The notes beneath the pieces were generated by a model. It was not told where the DNA came from, searched no databases, and worked only from the letters and a program-made list of their open reading frames with translations. A stretch of DNA of 64,000 bases from Saprospiraceae bacterium (GTDB lineage Bacteria; Bacteroidota; Bacteroidia; Chitinophagales; Saprospiraceae). The stretch covers positions 62,001-126,000 of the forward strand of contig JAHCHX010000001.1 of NCBI GenBank assembly GCA_026129545.1. Reading direction: 5' to 3'. The number at the start of each line of letters is the position of its first letter. Within the stretch, counting starts at the first letter, position 1. The translations under genes and the position numbers were made by a program. Of the stretch, positions 8,185 to 16,800 are shown piece after piece.

Positions 8185-9141
8185 ATGAAACAACTAACGA
8201 TTGCATTTCTGCATTTTTTGCTCATTCTGACAGCCATGCATTGCACGGCGCAACCCGCTGAAAAAGCACCTGCCAAAAACGCTTCACCCGCGCCTGCCGC
8301 CTCATCTGTCGCGCAACCCGACACCACTGCCGACCCCGATTTGCGCCGTTACAACGCGCTTGTGGAAATGTTGTTCGACGTAAAAATGACCCACGCGGAG
8401 CGGGCGCAGTTGCGCACTTTTGCCGACGGCTACCGTTTCAGCGACGATGCGCAAAAAAATCAGGTGTTTAAAAACTGCCTCGTTTTTTACGAACAACTCA
8501 TGGGAATGTCTGCCTCCGAACGCGATGCCCAATGCAAGAAACTGCGTGCCATCACCCTCAACGAACACTGGAAAATCGCTAAAACCGGCGACACCGAGGC
8601 CAAATGGATGCTTGACCTCTACTACGCTGCCCATCCGCCGCTGGCATCGGGCACGCCGCCGCTCACCCGCGAAATCGTGGATGCCCTCATCGAGTTCGAT
8701 TATTTTTTCAACGTGGAAGTAAAAGGCATCAAGGCCGAGCCGATGGATGCCGCTTTCCGGGAAAAAATGTACAGAGAAGCCATTGCCAAATGGAAAACGC
8801 TTAATGTCGCCCAACAACAAGAAATGTTCACGACGGCTGCCAACGTGGCGCTCCAGCGTTTGCAATGGGAACACAGCACTCCCGAACAACGCCTGTTCGT
8901 CAAGGCAAAAGTCGTGGGCGAAAACAACCTGTCAGAAGAAGAACGCCGCTACCTCGCGCAATTTCGGCAGGCGCAGGCCGCCCAACTCAACCAACTGCGC
9001 CAGCAACAAACGCAACTCATCACCAATGAGCTCCAATTCATGCGGCAAAACCAACAAACCATCATGGGAAACGGCACCTACTACAACCAAACCCTCGGAC
9101 GCTGGGAACAACACGGCGGCATCGTGACAGAGTTTCACTGA
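8185..9141 (+). CDS. Exported protein, function unknown
   Basis: A 318-residue protein with a signal peptide (MKQLTIAFLHFLLILTAMHCTAQ). It is followed by an Ala/Pro-rich linker and a mainly helical body, and ends in a Gln-rich helix (FRQAQAAQLNQLRQQQTQL) and a short tail NGTYYNQTLGRWEQHGGIVTEFH. Cys20 precedes the likely signal-peptidase I site; AMHC is a poor lipobox, so a lipoprotein is less likely. No enzyme motif is visible. It is the first gene of a tight same-strand cluster (gaps of 40 and 7 bp) that ends at the hairpin at 10054. Confidence 0.75.
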   Translation: MKQLTIAFLHFLLILTAMHCTAQPAEKAPAKNASPAPAASSVAQPDTTADPDLRRYNALVEMLFDVKMTHAERAQLRTFADGYRFSDDAQKNQVFKNCLVFYEQLMGMSASERDAQCKKLRAITLNEHWKIAKTGDTEAKWMLDLYYAAHPPLASGTPPLTREIVDALIEFDYFFNVEVKGIKAEPMDAAFREKMYREAIAKWKTLNVAQQQEMFTTAANVALQRLQWEHSTPEQRLFVKAKVVGENNLSEEERRYLAQFRQAQAAQLNQLRQQQTQLITNELQFMRQNQQTIMGNGTYYNQTLGRWEQHGGIVTEFH

Positions 9142-9181
9142 AAAAATCCTTCAGACGATTTCCAAACACAAAACACAATAT

Positions 9182-9535
9182 ATGAAACAAACGCTTTTCA
9201 TCATCATGCTACTGGGAAATTGGGCAATACTCCAGGCCCAGTCCAGGCAGGATAGCCTTCACGGCAAAAAAGATGACCTGCAATTGCATATTTCTCCCAA
9301 TCCGGCTGTCTGCGAAGTGCATTTTACCTGGACGATGCACAAAGCGGCCCCCGTCATCCTGACGCTTGTTGATTTGGAAGGCTGCATGTCGCTTAGCATC
9401 AACCTGGGAGAAATTCCTCCATCCACTTTTACCAAATCCGTGTACGTCGAAGCCTTCGACCCCGGCACTTACGTCGCGTTGCTGGCCATCGAAGGCCAGA
9501 TTTACTCCAAAACGTTCATTGTTCAAGAAGAATAA
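9182..9535 (+). CDS. Small exported protein made almost only of a T9SS-like C-terminal domain
   Basis: A 117-residue protein with signal peptide MKQTLFIIMLLGNWAILQAQ, a linker of about 12 residues, and then one beta-sandwich resembling a type A sorting domain. The start LQLHISPNPAVCEVHFTW matches the usual xxPNP opening; the middle is VILTLVDLEGCMSLSINLG; the end is FDPGTYVALLAIEGQIYSKTFIV. There is no cargo domain. It may be a remnant of a larger secreted protein or a genuine mini-protein. It sits 40 bp after the preceding gene and 7 bp before the META-domain lipoprotein, so co-transcription is likely. Confidence 0.75.
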   Translation: MKQTLFIIMLLGNWAILQAQSRQDSLHGKKDDLQLHISPNPAVCEVHFTWTMHKAAPVILTLVDLEGCMSLSINLGEIPPSTFTKSVYVEAFDPGTYVALLAIEGQIYSKTFIVQEE

Positions 9536-9542
9536 AACAGCC

Positions 9543-9983
9543 ATGCAAAAACTACTTTCGCTGCTCCTCATAGCGGCAATGTGCGCTTGTCAGTCAAAAA
9601 ACGCACCTGCATCCGACCCTTACGCTTCCAATAGCCTAGAAGGGAAAACGTGGCAACTGACGCTCTTCGCCGTCGGCCCCGAACCCCGGGAAGTACAGGC
9701 AGGCACAACCGTCACCGTCAAATTTGAAGGCGGCAAAATACAAGGGCACGGCGGCTGCAACGGCTACGGCGCGACCTACAAATTGAACGTCAATCAACTC
9801 AGCATCAACGATATCACCGCCACCGAAATGTACTGCGACAACGCATCGGAGCAGGAAAGCCGCTTTTTCGAGCAACTCCGATTCGCCAAGCGTTACAACA
9901 TTCGTGGAGAAATCATGGAGATTGATTGCGGCGACATGGGCAATTTGGTGTTTCGCCTGAACGAACAAAAACAGGGCAAGTAA
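9543..9983 (+). CDS. META-domain (HslJ-like) lipoprotein
   Basis: A 146-residue lipoprotein starting MQKLLSLLLIAAMCAC; Cys16 is the likely lipidated residue. The mature part is a META domain. LEGKTWQLTLF opens the fold, VTVKFEGGKIQGHGGCNGYGATYKL carries the signature G-x-G-G-C-N, and ITATEMYCDNASEQESRFFEQL matches the conserved T-x-M-x-C segment. In E. coli the related HslJ is linked to heat and novobiocin resistance, but the molecular role is not settled. The ATG is 7 bp after the preceding stop. A frame open further upstream overlaps the previous gene and is not coding. Confidence 0.9.
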   Translation: MQKLLSLLLIAAMCACQSKNAPASDPYASNSLEGKTWQLTLFAVGPEPREVQAGTTVTVKFEGGKIQGHGGCNGYGATYKLNVNQLSINDITATEMYCDNASEQESRFFEQLRFAKRYNIRGEIMEIDCGDMGNLVFRLNEQKQGK

Positions 9984-10053
9984 GCAACTGCACTGACGCT
10001 TGGAATGTCAAGAATAATGCAACCCGGCATAGTCGCACCATGTTTTCATACCT

Positions 10054-10090
10054 GCAGCCGCGAAAAGCGGTCGCGGCTGCCAATTTTCTT
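10054..10090 (+). terminator. Hairpin with T-rich tail directly before the reductase gene
   Basis: A 10-bp perfect stem (GCAGCCGCGA / TCGCGGCTGC) with a 7-base loop, followed by CAATTTTCTTTA. It lies 71 bp after the META lipoprotein stop and ends 5 bp before the ATG at 10096. It probably terminates the upstream cluster, but its position means any transcript entering from upstream would have this hairpin over the start region of the next gene. Confidence 0.6.
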
Positions 10091-10095
10091 TACGC

Positions 10096-10644
10096 ATGAC
10101 TCAACGCAAACTAATTCTCTACATCGCGGCCAGTCTTGATGGCTACATTGCCAAGCCTGACGGCGACATTGAGTGGCTCTCTATGGTGGAGGCGCCGCAG
10201 CAAGACTATGGCTATAAAGAATTCGTAAAAACAGTGGACACCATCATCATGGGGCGCAAGACATACGAGAAAGTCCTATCGTTCGGCATCCCTTGGCCTC
10301 ACGCCGAGCGTCGAAGTTTCATATTGTCGAGAACGCGCAGCGGTGGCGACGAAAACGTGACGTTTTTCAATGGCGACGTAGGCGCTCTCGTCGCCCAAAT
10401 CCGCCAAACCCCCGGCCTGAATATCTATTGCGACGGCGGCGCCGAAGTGGTGTACGAGCTCATGCGACGCGATTTGATTGACCAATACGTCATATCAGTC
10501 ATACCGATTTTGTTGGGAGAGGGCATTCCCTTGTTCAAACCCGGCCGCCCTCGGCACAACCTGACATTGCTGAAAAGCACGGCGTTCCCGAGCGGGTTGG
10601 TCCAGATGCACTTCGAGCGGAAAAGAGACGCAGGTGCCGTTTGA
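10096..10644 (+). CDS. RibD C-terminal/dihydrofolate-reductase-like protein
   Basis: A 182-residue cytoplasmic protein of the YyaP/YwjB group of the DHFR-like superfamily. It opens with RKLILYIAASLDGYIAKPDGDIEWL, the family's N-terminal strand and substrate-loop motif. It continues with TIIMGRKTYEKVLSFG (cofactor-loop motif) and IYCDGGAEVVYELMRRDLIDQYVISVIPILLGEGIPLF, the typical C-terminal core. NADPH-dependent reductase activity is likely, but the substrate is unknown; true folate or riboflavin roles should not be assumed. It is convergent with rplS and shares the terminator hairpin at 10678-10710. Confidence 0.9.
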   Translation: MTQRKLILYIAASLDGYIAKPDGDIEWLSMVEAPQQDYGYKEFVKTVDTIIMGRKTYEKVLSFGIPWPHAERRSFILSRTRSGGDENVTFFNGDVGALVAQIRQTPGLNIYCDGGAEVVYELMRRDLIDQYVISVIPILLGEGIPLFKPGRPRHNLTLLKSTAFPSGLVQMHFERKRDAGAV

Positions 10645-10670
10645 GTTGACTTTGGCAAGTTTTTGAGAAA

Positions 10671-10710
10671 AACGAAAAAACAGGCTGTCCGATGCTCGGA
10701 CAGCCTGTTT
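10671..10710 (-). terminator. Strong intrinsic terminator between convergent genes
   Basis: The stem is a 15-bp perfect inverted repeat (AAACAGGCTGTCCGA / TCGGACAGCCTGTTT) with a 3-base loop TGC. Read on the minus strand it is followed by a T run, so it is a good terminator for rplS, whose stop is 33 bp before it. The plus-strand reductase gene also runs into the stem but without a clear T tract. Confidence 0.85.
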
Positions 10711-10743
10711 CGTATAGAAAGGACACCAACAAACGCTACTGCG

Positions 10744-11115
10744 TCAATTGGCGCTCGAAGCCATCTTAAGCTCTTTGATGCGGGCTTTTTTGCCCACCAA
10801 GCCACGCAGATAGTAGAGCCGTGCGCGGCGCACCTTGCCCCGTTTTTGCACCGTGATGCGGGCGATGTTCGGATTGGAGAACGAAAAGATACGCTCCACG
10901 CCCACGCCATGCGACATCTTGCGCACGGTGAACGATTTTGTGAGGCCGTGTCCTTTGATTTGAATCACATCACCGCGATAGTCTTGCTCACGAGTCTTGT
11001 CGCCTTCCGTGATTTTATAGGTGACGGTAATGGTGTCCCCTGTTTTGAAATCGGGGAATTGAGGCTTCGTCAGCAGCTGCTCGTGTACGAATTTTATGGC
11101 TTCCAACTCCTTCAT
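10744..11115 (-). CDS. rplS: 50S ribosomal protein L19
   Basis: A 123-residue protein of the large ribosomal subunit, at the 30S-50S interface. Recognisable family sequence includes FKTGDTITVTYKITEG, GDVIQIKGHGLTKSFTVRKMSHGVGVERIF, and the basic tail VRRARLYYLRGLVGKKARIKE. The start at 11115 (MKELEAIKFVHEQL) gives the normal family length. The frame is open 30 codons upstream, but those codons encode nothing like L19 and include the promoter region. It is a single gene with its own promoter and terminator. In many bacteria rplS follows trmD, which is not the case here. Confidence 0.97.
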   Translation of the reverse strand: MKELEAIKFVHEQLLTKPQFPDFKTGDTITVTYKITEGDKTREQDYRGDVIQIKGHGLTKSFTVRKMSHGVGVERIFSFSNPNIARITVQKRGKVRRARLYYLRGLVGKKARIKELKMASSAN

Positions 11116-11484
11116 TGTTCGAGTATTTATGAGCGTCAAAATTAAAGAGGCGCAAAGGTAAATAGCCGCCTCGGAAAAAAAAATTATGTTTTGAAATTTT
11201 CCCAAAAATCAAGGCGAAGCCAATTCTTGTATGGTGGCATCTGTGTGCCGACCCGGATTTATCGCCTCAATCCCCGGTTTTATCTACCCAACAAATGCCG
11301 TTTGGGGCAATAAGGTGTCCTTTGCGCGCCCTTTGGATTTTGTTCAGAAAAAAAATGACGGGCCGCGCAAAACAAACCCTCCGATTAGATGTTAAAACAC
11401 CTGTTTTTTGAACACACATCCCGCTTATGTTCAAGAAACATCCGCATATCCATCTCATCATCGTTCTAAAATTTTGAAAAAAAC
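11116..11484. other. Divergent intergenic region between rplS and the YceI gene
   Basis: This 369-bp region holds the rplS leader and promoter on the minus strand and the leader of the YceI-family gene on the plus strand. Plus-strand T-rich candidates (TTTG at 11407-11410 and TATGTTCA at 11426-11433) are too poor to call. I see no RNA gene or coding remnant. Confidence 0.5.
11153..11160 (-). promoter_or_regulatory. -7 promoter box of rplS (TACCTTTG)
   Basis: On the minus strand TACCTTTG is an exact match to the Bacteroidota TAnnTTTG consensus, 37 bp upstream of the rplS ATG. A long T run on the minus strand around 11175-11184 occupies the -33 position in place of TTTG. This implies a leader of about 30 nt. 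Confidence 0.6.
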
Positions 11485-12066
11485 ATGAAAAAACTGCTTT
11501 TTCTTCCTCTTCTGGCTGTGCTCGCAATGGCAGCGCACGCTCCCGTCGCCTACAATGTGGATGTAAAATCCAGCGTCGTCGTGTGGACGGGCTACAAAGT
11601 GACAGGCAAACACACTGGCACCGTGAAGTTAAAAAATGGCAACCTGACATGGGACAATGGCCAACTCACCGGCGGCTCTTTCGAGATTGACATGAACTCC
11701 ATCACCTGCACCGACCTCGAAGGCGAATACGCTGGCAAACTCGTCGGCCACCTGAAAAGTGACGACTTCTTTGGCGTGGAGAAACACCCGGTTGCCAAAT
11801 TTGTAATCACAAAGGCCATTCCGCAAGACACAAAAGGCAACTACAAAATCGTAGGCAACCTCACCATCAAGGAAAAAACAAAAGAATTGAAATTCCAAGC
11901 CGCAGTGAGCGAGAGCAATAACACCATCAACGCTTCCGGCAAAATCACGGTGGACCGCTCGGACTTCGATGTGAAATTTGGTTCCGGCTCGTTCTTCGAC
12001 AACTTGGGCGACAAGACGATTTACGACGAATTCGACCTCCAAGTGTCGCTCGTGGCAAAGAAGTAA
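11485..12066 (+). CDS. YceI-family protein
   Basis: A 193-residue exported protein with signal peptide MKKLLFLPLLAVLAMAAHA. The mature part is a YceI-type beta-barrel (lipocalin-like), a family that binds isoprenoid-type lipids. Family features seen are VDVKSSVVVWTGYKVTGKHTGTVKLKNG near the N-terminus, GGSFEIDMNSI, the D-F-F-x-V-x-x-x-P-x-A/K motif in LKSDDFFGVEKHPVAKFV, and GNLTIKEKTKELKF. The C-terminal segment is DRSDFDVKFGSGSFFDNLGDKTIYDEFDLQVSLVAKK. It is monocistronic, followed by a terminator that overlaps the next promoter. Confidence 0.95.
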   Translation: MKKLLFLPLLAVLAMAAHAPVAYNVDVKSSVVVWTGYKVTGKHTGTVKLKNGNLTWDNGQLTGGSFEIDMNSITCTDLEGEYAGKLVGHLKSDDFFGVEKHPVAKFVITKAIPQDTKGNYKIVGNLTIKEKTKELKFQAAVSESNNTINASGKITVDRSDFDVKFGSGSFFDNLGDKTIYDEFDLQVSLVAKK

Positions 12067-12124
12067 TGAATTTCAGCAGCCCCTTGTAACCCCTAACAAC
12101 TTCTAATCCCCTTCCCCCTTTTTG

Positions 12125-12164
12125 ACTGCCCGGATGGTACGCAACCTCCGGGCAGTTTGTTTTG
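12125..12164 (+). terminator. Terminator of the YceI-family gene
   Basis: A 10-bp perfect stem (ACTGCCCGGA / TCCGGGCAGT) with a 12-base loop, followed by TTGTTTTG, lies 59 bp after the stop. Its T tract doubles as the -33 region of the next promoter. Confidence 0.7.
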
Positions 12165-12187
12165 TCCATGTTCTGGCATTACCTTTG
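12156..12187 (+). promoter_or_regulatory. Promoter with -33 TTTG and -7 TACCTTTG
   Basis: TTTG at 12156-12159 and TACCTTTG at 12180-12187 are separated by 20 bp, the best match in the window to the Bacteroidota housekeeping promoter. The start site would lie near 12194, giving a leader of about 108 nt for the gene at 12302. Confidence 0.65.
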
Positions 12188-12301
12188 CCCCCTCTGTAAT
12201 GCCGAAAATCACAAAAACCGCCACACTTGTACGATAACAACCGTTTGCGGCGTTTTCCGGCAAAATTGATTTCTGCACATAGTCCAAACATTTACACCCT
12301 C

Positions 12302-13531
12302 ATGCTTCGAGTGCTCACTCTTTTCGCGCTGGCGTCTGGCCTAATGAGCCTGACGGCTTTCCGGGCGGAAAACCCGAAGTGCAACAACCAGCCATTCATG
12401 GCAAATGACGCGGCCGCTCTCGCCCAACTTTCCAGTGGGTTGATTACGCTTCATTTACACGCACCACACAACTTGCCCGCAGCCGACACCCACACGGTGC
12501 TGCGCGTTCTACTGCTCGACTACAGCACCTACGACAGCGCCTACGCCGTTAAAATGCGTCGTCTCGTGCAGGCACAAATGCCTTCCTGCACGGTGTCGGA
12601 ATTTTGGGAAGGCACCATCTACGACCTCAACTTGGCCTTAGCCACCCACGATGCGGTGGTAGTGGCTTACCCTTCCGGCGGCAAGTCGGACATGAACAAA
12701 ACGTATGGCAAGCAATTGGAGCAATATGTGCGGCAGGGTGGGGTAGTGGTCTTCACAGGCACCGACGATTACCGCGTGTTGCAGCAATTTGGTCTGCTCG
12801 ACGTGAATTTTGGTTATTTCTGCCAAGACCCCGTGATACATGAAATCATCACAGCGCACCCTATACTGGAAGGCACAAAAGGACAATTCACACTAAGCGA
12901 CTACGCATACCCGCTTGATATCACCGACCCCGATTTCACTACACTGGTGGACGTGTTGGGCTACGACGAAGAGAGCGCCCCCATGCGTTGCTGGTCTGAA
13001 ACGGATGAAGTCGTTCCGTCGGAATTGCGCAATTTTCCGGTCATTGGTTACAAGACACTCGGTGCGGGCAAAGTCGTCTATCTTGGCATGGAATACTACT
13101 ATGACCAGCCCGAGCCTACCCGCATTCTTTCCAATACGCTTCGTTGGGCCACCCAATCCAAGACTGCTCAAGAACAACATCCATTGGCATCGAAAGGCGA
13201 CCTCCTGCCCAATCGCGCCGTGAAACGCAGCCAGGAAGTGCTGCAAGCGGGCAGTGGCCCCAAAATGGATGCGTTCGATGTGAAAATATACCCGAACCCC
13301 TATTACGAAAAAGCCACGCTGGATGTGGAACTTAAAGCATCCGCTACGCTGGCCGTCGAAATGACCGACGAAACGGGCAGAATCGTGGCGGTAGTGCTTC
13401 CACAGAAAAATCTCCACGCTGGCTTATATCGGCTCGAGCTGCCCAATCTTCCGGCAGGCATCTATTTCGTTCAGTGCAAAACGGGCGAAAAAGTGATCAC
13501 CCGAAAAGTAGTGAAAGCGACGGCTCGTTGA
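12302..13531 (+). CDS. Secreted protein with glutamine-amidotransferase-like domain and T9SS sorting domain
   Basis: A 409-residue exported protein. The start MLRVLTLFALASGLMSLTAF gives a signal peptide; the 25 upstream in-frame codons lie in the leader. Residues about 65-290 look like a class I glutamine-amidotransferase fold of the ThuA/DUF4350 kind: VLRVLLLDYSTYDSAYAVKMRRL, HDAVVVAYPSGGKSDMN, LEQYVRQGGVVVFTGTDDYRVL, and GAGKVVYLGMEYYYDQPEPTRILSNTLRWA. There is no obvious Cys-His-Glu triad, so it may be non-enzymatic. The last 85 residues (FDVKIYPNPYYEKATLDVEL ... GIYFVQCKTGEKVITRKVVKA) are a type A sorting domain. It has its own promoter and terminator. Confidence 0.88.
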   Translation: MLRVLTLFALASGLMSLTAFRAENPKCNNQPFMANDAAALAQLSSGLITLHLHAPHNLPAADTHTVLRVLLLDYSTYDSAYAVKMRRLVQAQMPSCTVSEFWEGTIYDLNLALATHDAVVVAYPSGGKSDMNKTYGKQLEQYVRQGGVVVFTGTDDYRVLQQFGLLDVNFGYFCQDPVIHEIITAHPILEGTKGQFTLSDYAYPLDITDPDFTTLVDVLGYDEESAPMRCWSETDEVVPSELRNFPVIGYKTLGAGKVVYLGMEYYYDQPEPTRILSNTLRWATQSKTAQEQHPLASKGDLLPNRAVKRSQEVLQAGSGPKMDAFDVKIYPNPYYEKATLDVELKASATLAVEMTDETGRIVAVVLPQKNLHAGLYRLELPNLPAGIYFVQCKTGEKVITRKVVKATAR

Positions 13532-13627
13532 AGTTGGGGTGGTTCCGCCGATGATTCGCGCTGCGTGCCAAAAAGAAGAAGGGCAGCGGCAAAATGCTCG
13601 CAAACAATCGTTCTCAAAAAATTTTTG

Positions 13628-13660
13628 ATGGGGCAACCGTATGGTTGCCCCATTTTTTTT
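13628..13660 (+). terminator. Intrinsic terminator
   Basis: An 11-bp perfect stem (ATGGGGCAACC / GGTTGCCCCAT) with loop GTAT, followed by a run of eight T, lies 97 bp after the stop of the amidotransferase-like gene. Confidence 0.88.
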
Positions 13661-13664
13661 GCTT

Positions 13665-13672
13665 TACCTTTG
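13665..13672 (+). promoter_or_regulatory. Possible -7 box (TACCTTTG) for the amylase gene
   Basis: An exact TAnnTTTG match starts 5 bp after the T run of the preceding terminator. The -33 region (GGTTG in the terminator stem) is only a partial match. The resulting leader would be about 190 nt. Confidence 0.4.
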
Positions 13673-13869
13673 GCGCGTCCTTACCATATTATCCGCCACA
13701 CTTTGACGTAGGCGGGTCTCGCCAAAGCTTTTAATCCCGCCTTTTTCCCTGTTCCATTTCCGATTCAGATGCTGACACGGCAAAGGCTGTGTCGCAAGCA
13801 AGGCTTTAGCCAAGCCCAACGCTGCTCGGGTTTTGCAATATCTTTATTTTCAAAACAAAAAACAGGTGT

Positions 13870-16800
13870 ATGAAACCTTCGGTTACTCGACTTCTTTTCA
13901 CAGGAATTCTTCTCTCCTCGCTCCTCTGCCTGCCTTCGCGCACCCATGCGCAGGATGTCATCATGCAGGGCTTCTACTGGAATACCCACCCCGGCGACGT
14001 GACCAATACCACCACCGGAGGTATCTGGTGGGACACGCTGACCACCGTAGCGCCCCAACTCGCCGCCGCCGGCTTCAGCACCGTGTGGACACCGCCGCCG
14101 ACCAAAAGTTTCGCGGGCGTGTGGGACATGGGCTACGGCACTTACGACTACTTCGACCTCGGCAGCTTTCTCAGCAAAGGCACCACCCGCACCCGCCACG
14201 GCAGCCGGGCCGACCTAGATGCCATGATAGCGGCCATGCACGCCAACAACATCAAGGTCATGGCCGACGTGGTGCTCAACCACCGGGGCGGTGCCGATGC
14301 CATCGCTCCCTATCAAGTGGACGGTTTTGGTAGCGGCTACAACGTGTTCACTCCGCCGAGCAACCGCATACCCAGTGGCCCGGAAGCCGTGCACCCCACC
14401 AACCAACACCCCGACCTCAACCCCGATTACCACAACCGCATTTTCTTTGAGGATATCTGTCATTTCAACGAAAACGACACCGACCCGCCTACCAACGCAG
14501 ACGGCTCGCCTGGCTCGTGGTTTTTCGGCAATCCAATCATCGTCGGCTCCATGGGCGACTCGCTCATCATGTGGGGACGCTGGCTCGTGAACGATGTGGG
14601 CTTCGACGAACTCCGCCTCGACGCGGTGAAACACGTTGACCCGTGGTACATCGCCAAATTTTTGGTGGAATCAAAAAACGGGGCACAGCCCTACGCCATC
14701 GGCGAGTCCTTCGAGTATGGGTTGAGCAACTTGGTCAACTACCACAATGATGTGGAAACCAGCCCCAACAGCGGCTCCAAATCCGCCAAAATGTCTCTCT
14801 TCGACTTCCCCCTGCGTGCCGCGCTGAAGTCGGTGCTGAACAACACCTCCGGCACGACGGATCTGTACAACACCCTCGGCAACGCGGGCCTCGTGTGGGC
14901 CACCAGCATGAACGGCGACGACGTGTCCACTTGGCTCGAAAGCCACGACACCGACCGCACTGGCTACATCGGCGCTAGCGAAGGCTGCCCCATTCCCTTC
15001 GGCAGCGCCTGTCTGGAGTTCTATACGGAACATGACCACGACCCCATCATAGCGGACAAAGAAGATATGGGCTATCCCCTGCTCATGGCTGCCGAAGGCC
15101 GCCCGGTGGTGTTTTGGAAAGATTGGCACTGGTTTGGCCTCGACGACGACATCAAGTGGCAAATGGCGCTGCGCAACACCTTTGCCAAAGGCACCTCTGA
15201 CCACATTCAAAACATGGCTGGTTTTTGGCCCACCGACCCGCCCTACGACGGCGACAATCAGGGCGGCAATATGTTCGCCATGCGCCGCAACGGCCTTACG
15301 GGCGGCACCAGCGACGGCCTCGTGTTGGGCCTGAACGACCACCCGACGAAGAAAAACGCGGTGTATGTCAACACGCCGTTCACGAACAAGTATTTGAAAG
15401 ACTATTCCGACGGATTACTGTTCAAAACCACGCAAGCGTTCGGCGATTCGCGGGCGCTCATCGAAGCAGGCCCGCGTGATTACGCTTGGTGGTCGGTCAC
15501 GGGTTTGTACCCAACATCGCCCGCAACGGCAGCCAGCCATTTCAACATGGATGCCACGCCGGGCGGTTGCCCACACTTTATCGCCGTGTGCGTGGCCGAC
15601 GCTGCCAACCTGATTGTCAACGGCGCCCCCATTGCCGTCGGCGACGAAATAGCGGTGAAAAACGCTGCCGGTCAAGTGGTCGGCATCGGACGCATTGGGC
15701 AAGGATTTCGGTGGGACGGCGTGAAGGATATGATTATCGAAGTGCTGGGAGCGCCTTCTTCAAATGGGTTGGCAGATGATGAAAATTTCCGGGTGTTCGT
15801 GTGGGACGCGAGCGCCAGTTCGGAAGTTGAAATAGGCACCGTGCAATATGCGGCGAACGCCACGAATTTCAATTTCTCCCCTGAGCGCCCCAATTCTCCC
15901 AATCGAAACGGCAATTTTTCCACGTTCCCGCTGACCACGACCGCGACAGGCACATTTGACTGCGAGGGCATTTCTCGCATCGTTGCTTTCAACACGCATG
16001 CTGCCGTGAACCAGCCATTTTGTGCCAACGACCAAGCCGATGCCGAGGCATACAACAGCGGCTGGACCAACGGCTCGAACGGCGGCAACGGCTTTGGCGC
16101 CTGGGCGCTAAGCACCACCGGAACGGCAGGCCATTTTATCGGAAACTCGGCCAACAACGGCAATGGCGACGGCAATGCCGACGGTGACATCAACACGGGC
16201 GGCGAGGCTTGGGGGATGTTTGCCAACTCTGGCGGTGTCGCCAACGCGGTGCGCCCATTTGCGGCAGTCCTTCCGCCCGGCGCGGTTTTTTCCATAAACA
16301 TGGACAACGGCTTCATAGAAGCAGGCGGCTCGGTGGGCTTTGGCTTGCGAAATGCCAGCGGCGAAAACCTACTTGAGTTTTATTTCCGCAACGGCGAACC
16401 AGACTACAAAACCAACGACCTCACCGGAGAGCATGGCACCAGCATCGGCTTCACCGACGAAGGGCTTTCCTTGCAATTCACCTTGCAAACGGCGACGACT
16501 TACCAGTTGGTCGTCACGCCGTTGGGTGGTTCTTCTTCCACATTTTCTGGCAGTTTGAAAAACCCAGCGGGCGGCCAAGCCATTTCACAAGTAAGGATTT
16601 TCAATGCCAACGCGGGCAACTTCGGCGAGCGCGACGCTTTTTTCAACAGCCTCGGTGTGTGCTACCCTGCCACTTTGGTCATCAACGAGGTGGACTACGA
16701 CCAACCCGGCACCGATACGCAGGAATTTATCGAACTGAAAAACGTGAGCGCCGCGACGGTGAACTTGGACAATTACAAATTGGAGCTGGTGGACGGCGGG

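Larger units (their letters stand above)
13532..13869. other. Intergenic region with terminator and amylase leader
   Basis: This 338-bp region holds the terminator at 13628-13660 and a -7 box at 13665-13672. A second weaker hairpin pairs GGCGGG at 13711-13716 with CCCGCC near 13736-13741, followed by TTTTT. It could attenuate transcription into the amylase gene. A TATCTTTA sequence at 13839-13846 is an alternative -7 box close to the ATG. No coding remnant was seen. Confidence 0.5.

Noticed and set aside
11116..11484. Search for tRNA or small RNA genes in the larger gaps
   Set aside because: No cloverleaf-like arrangement, CCA-ending sequence or known RNA motif was recognised here or in the gaps at 13532, 42485, 46169 and 56155.
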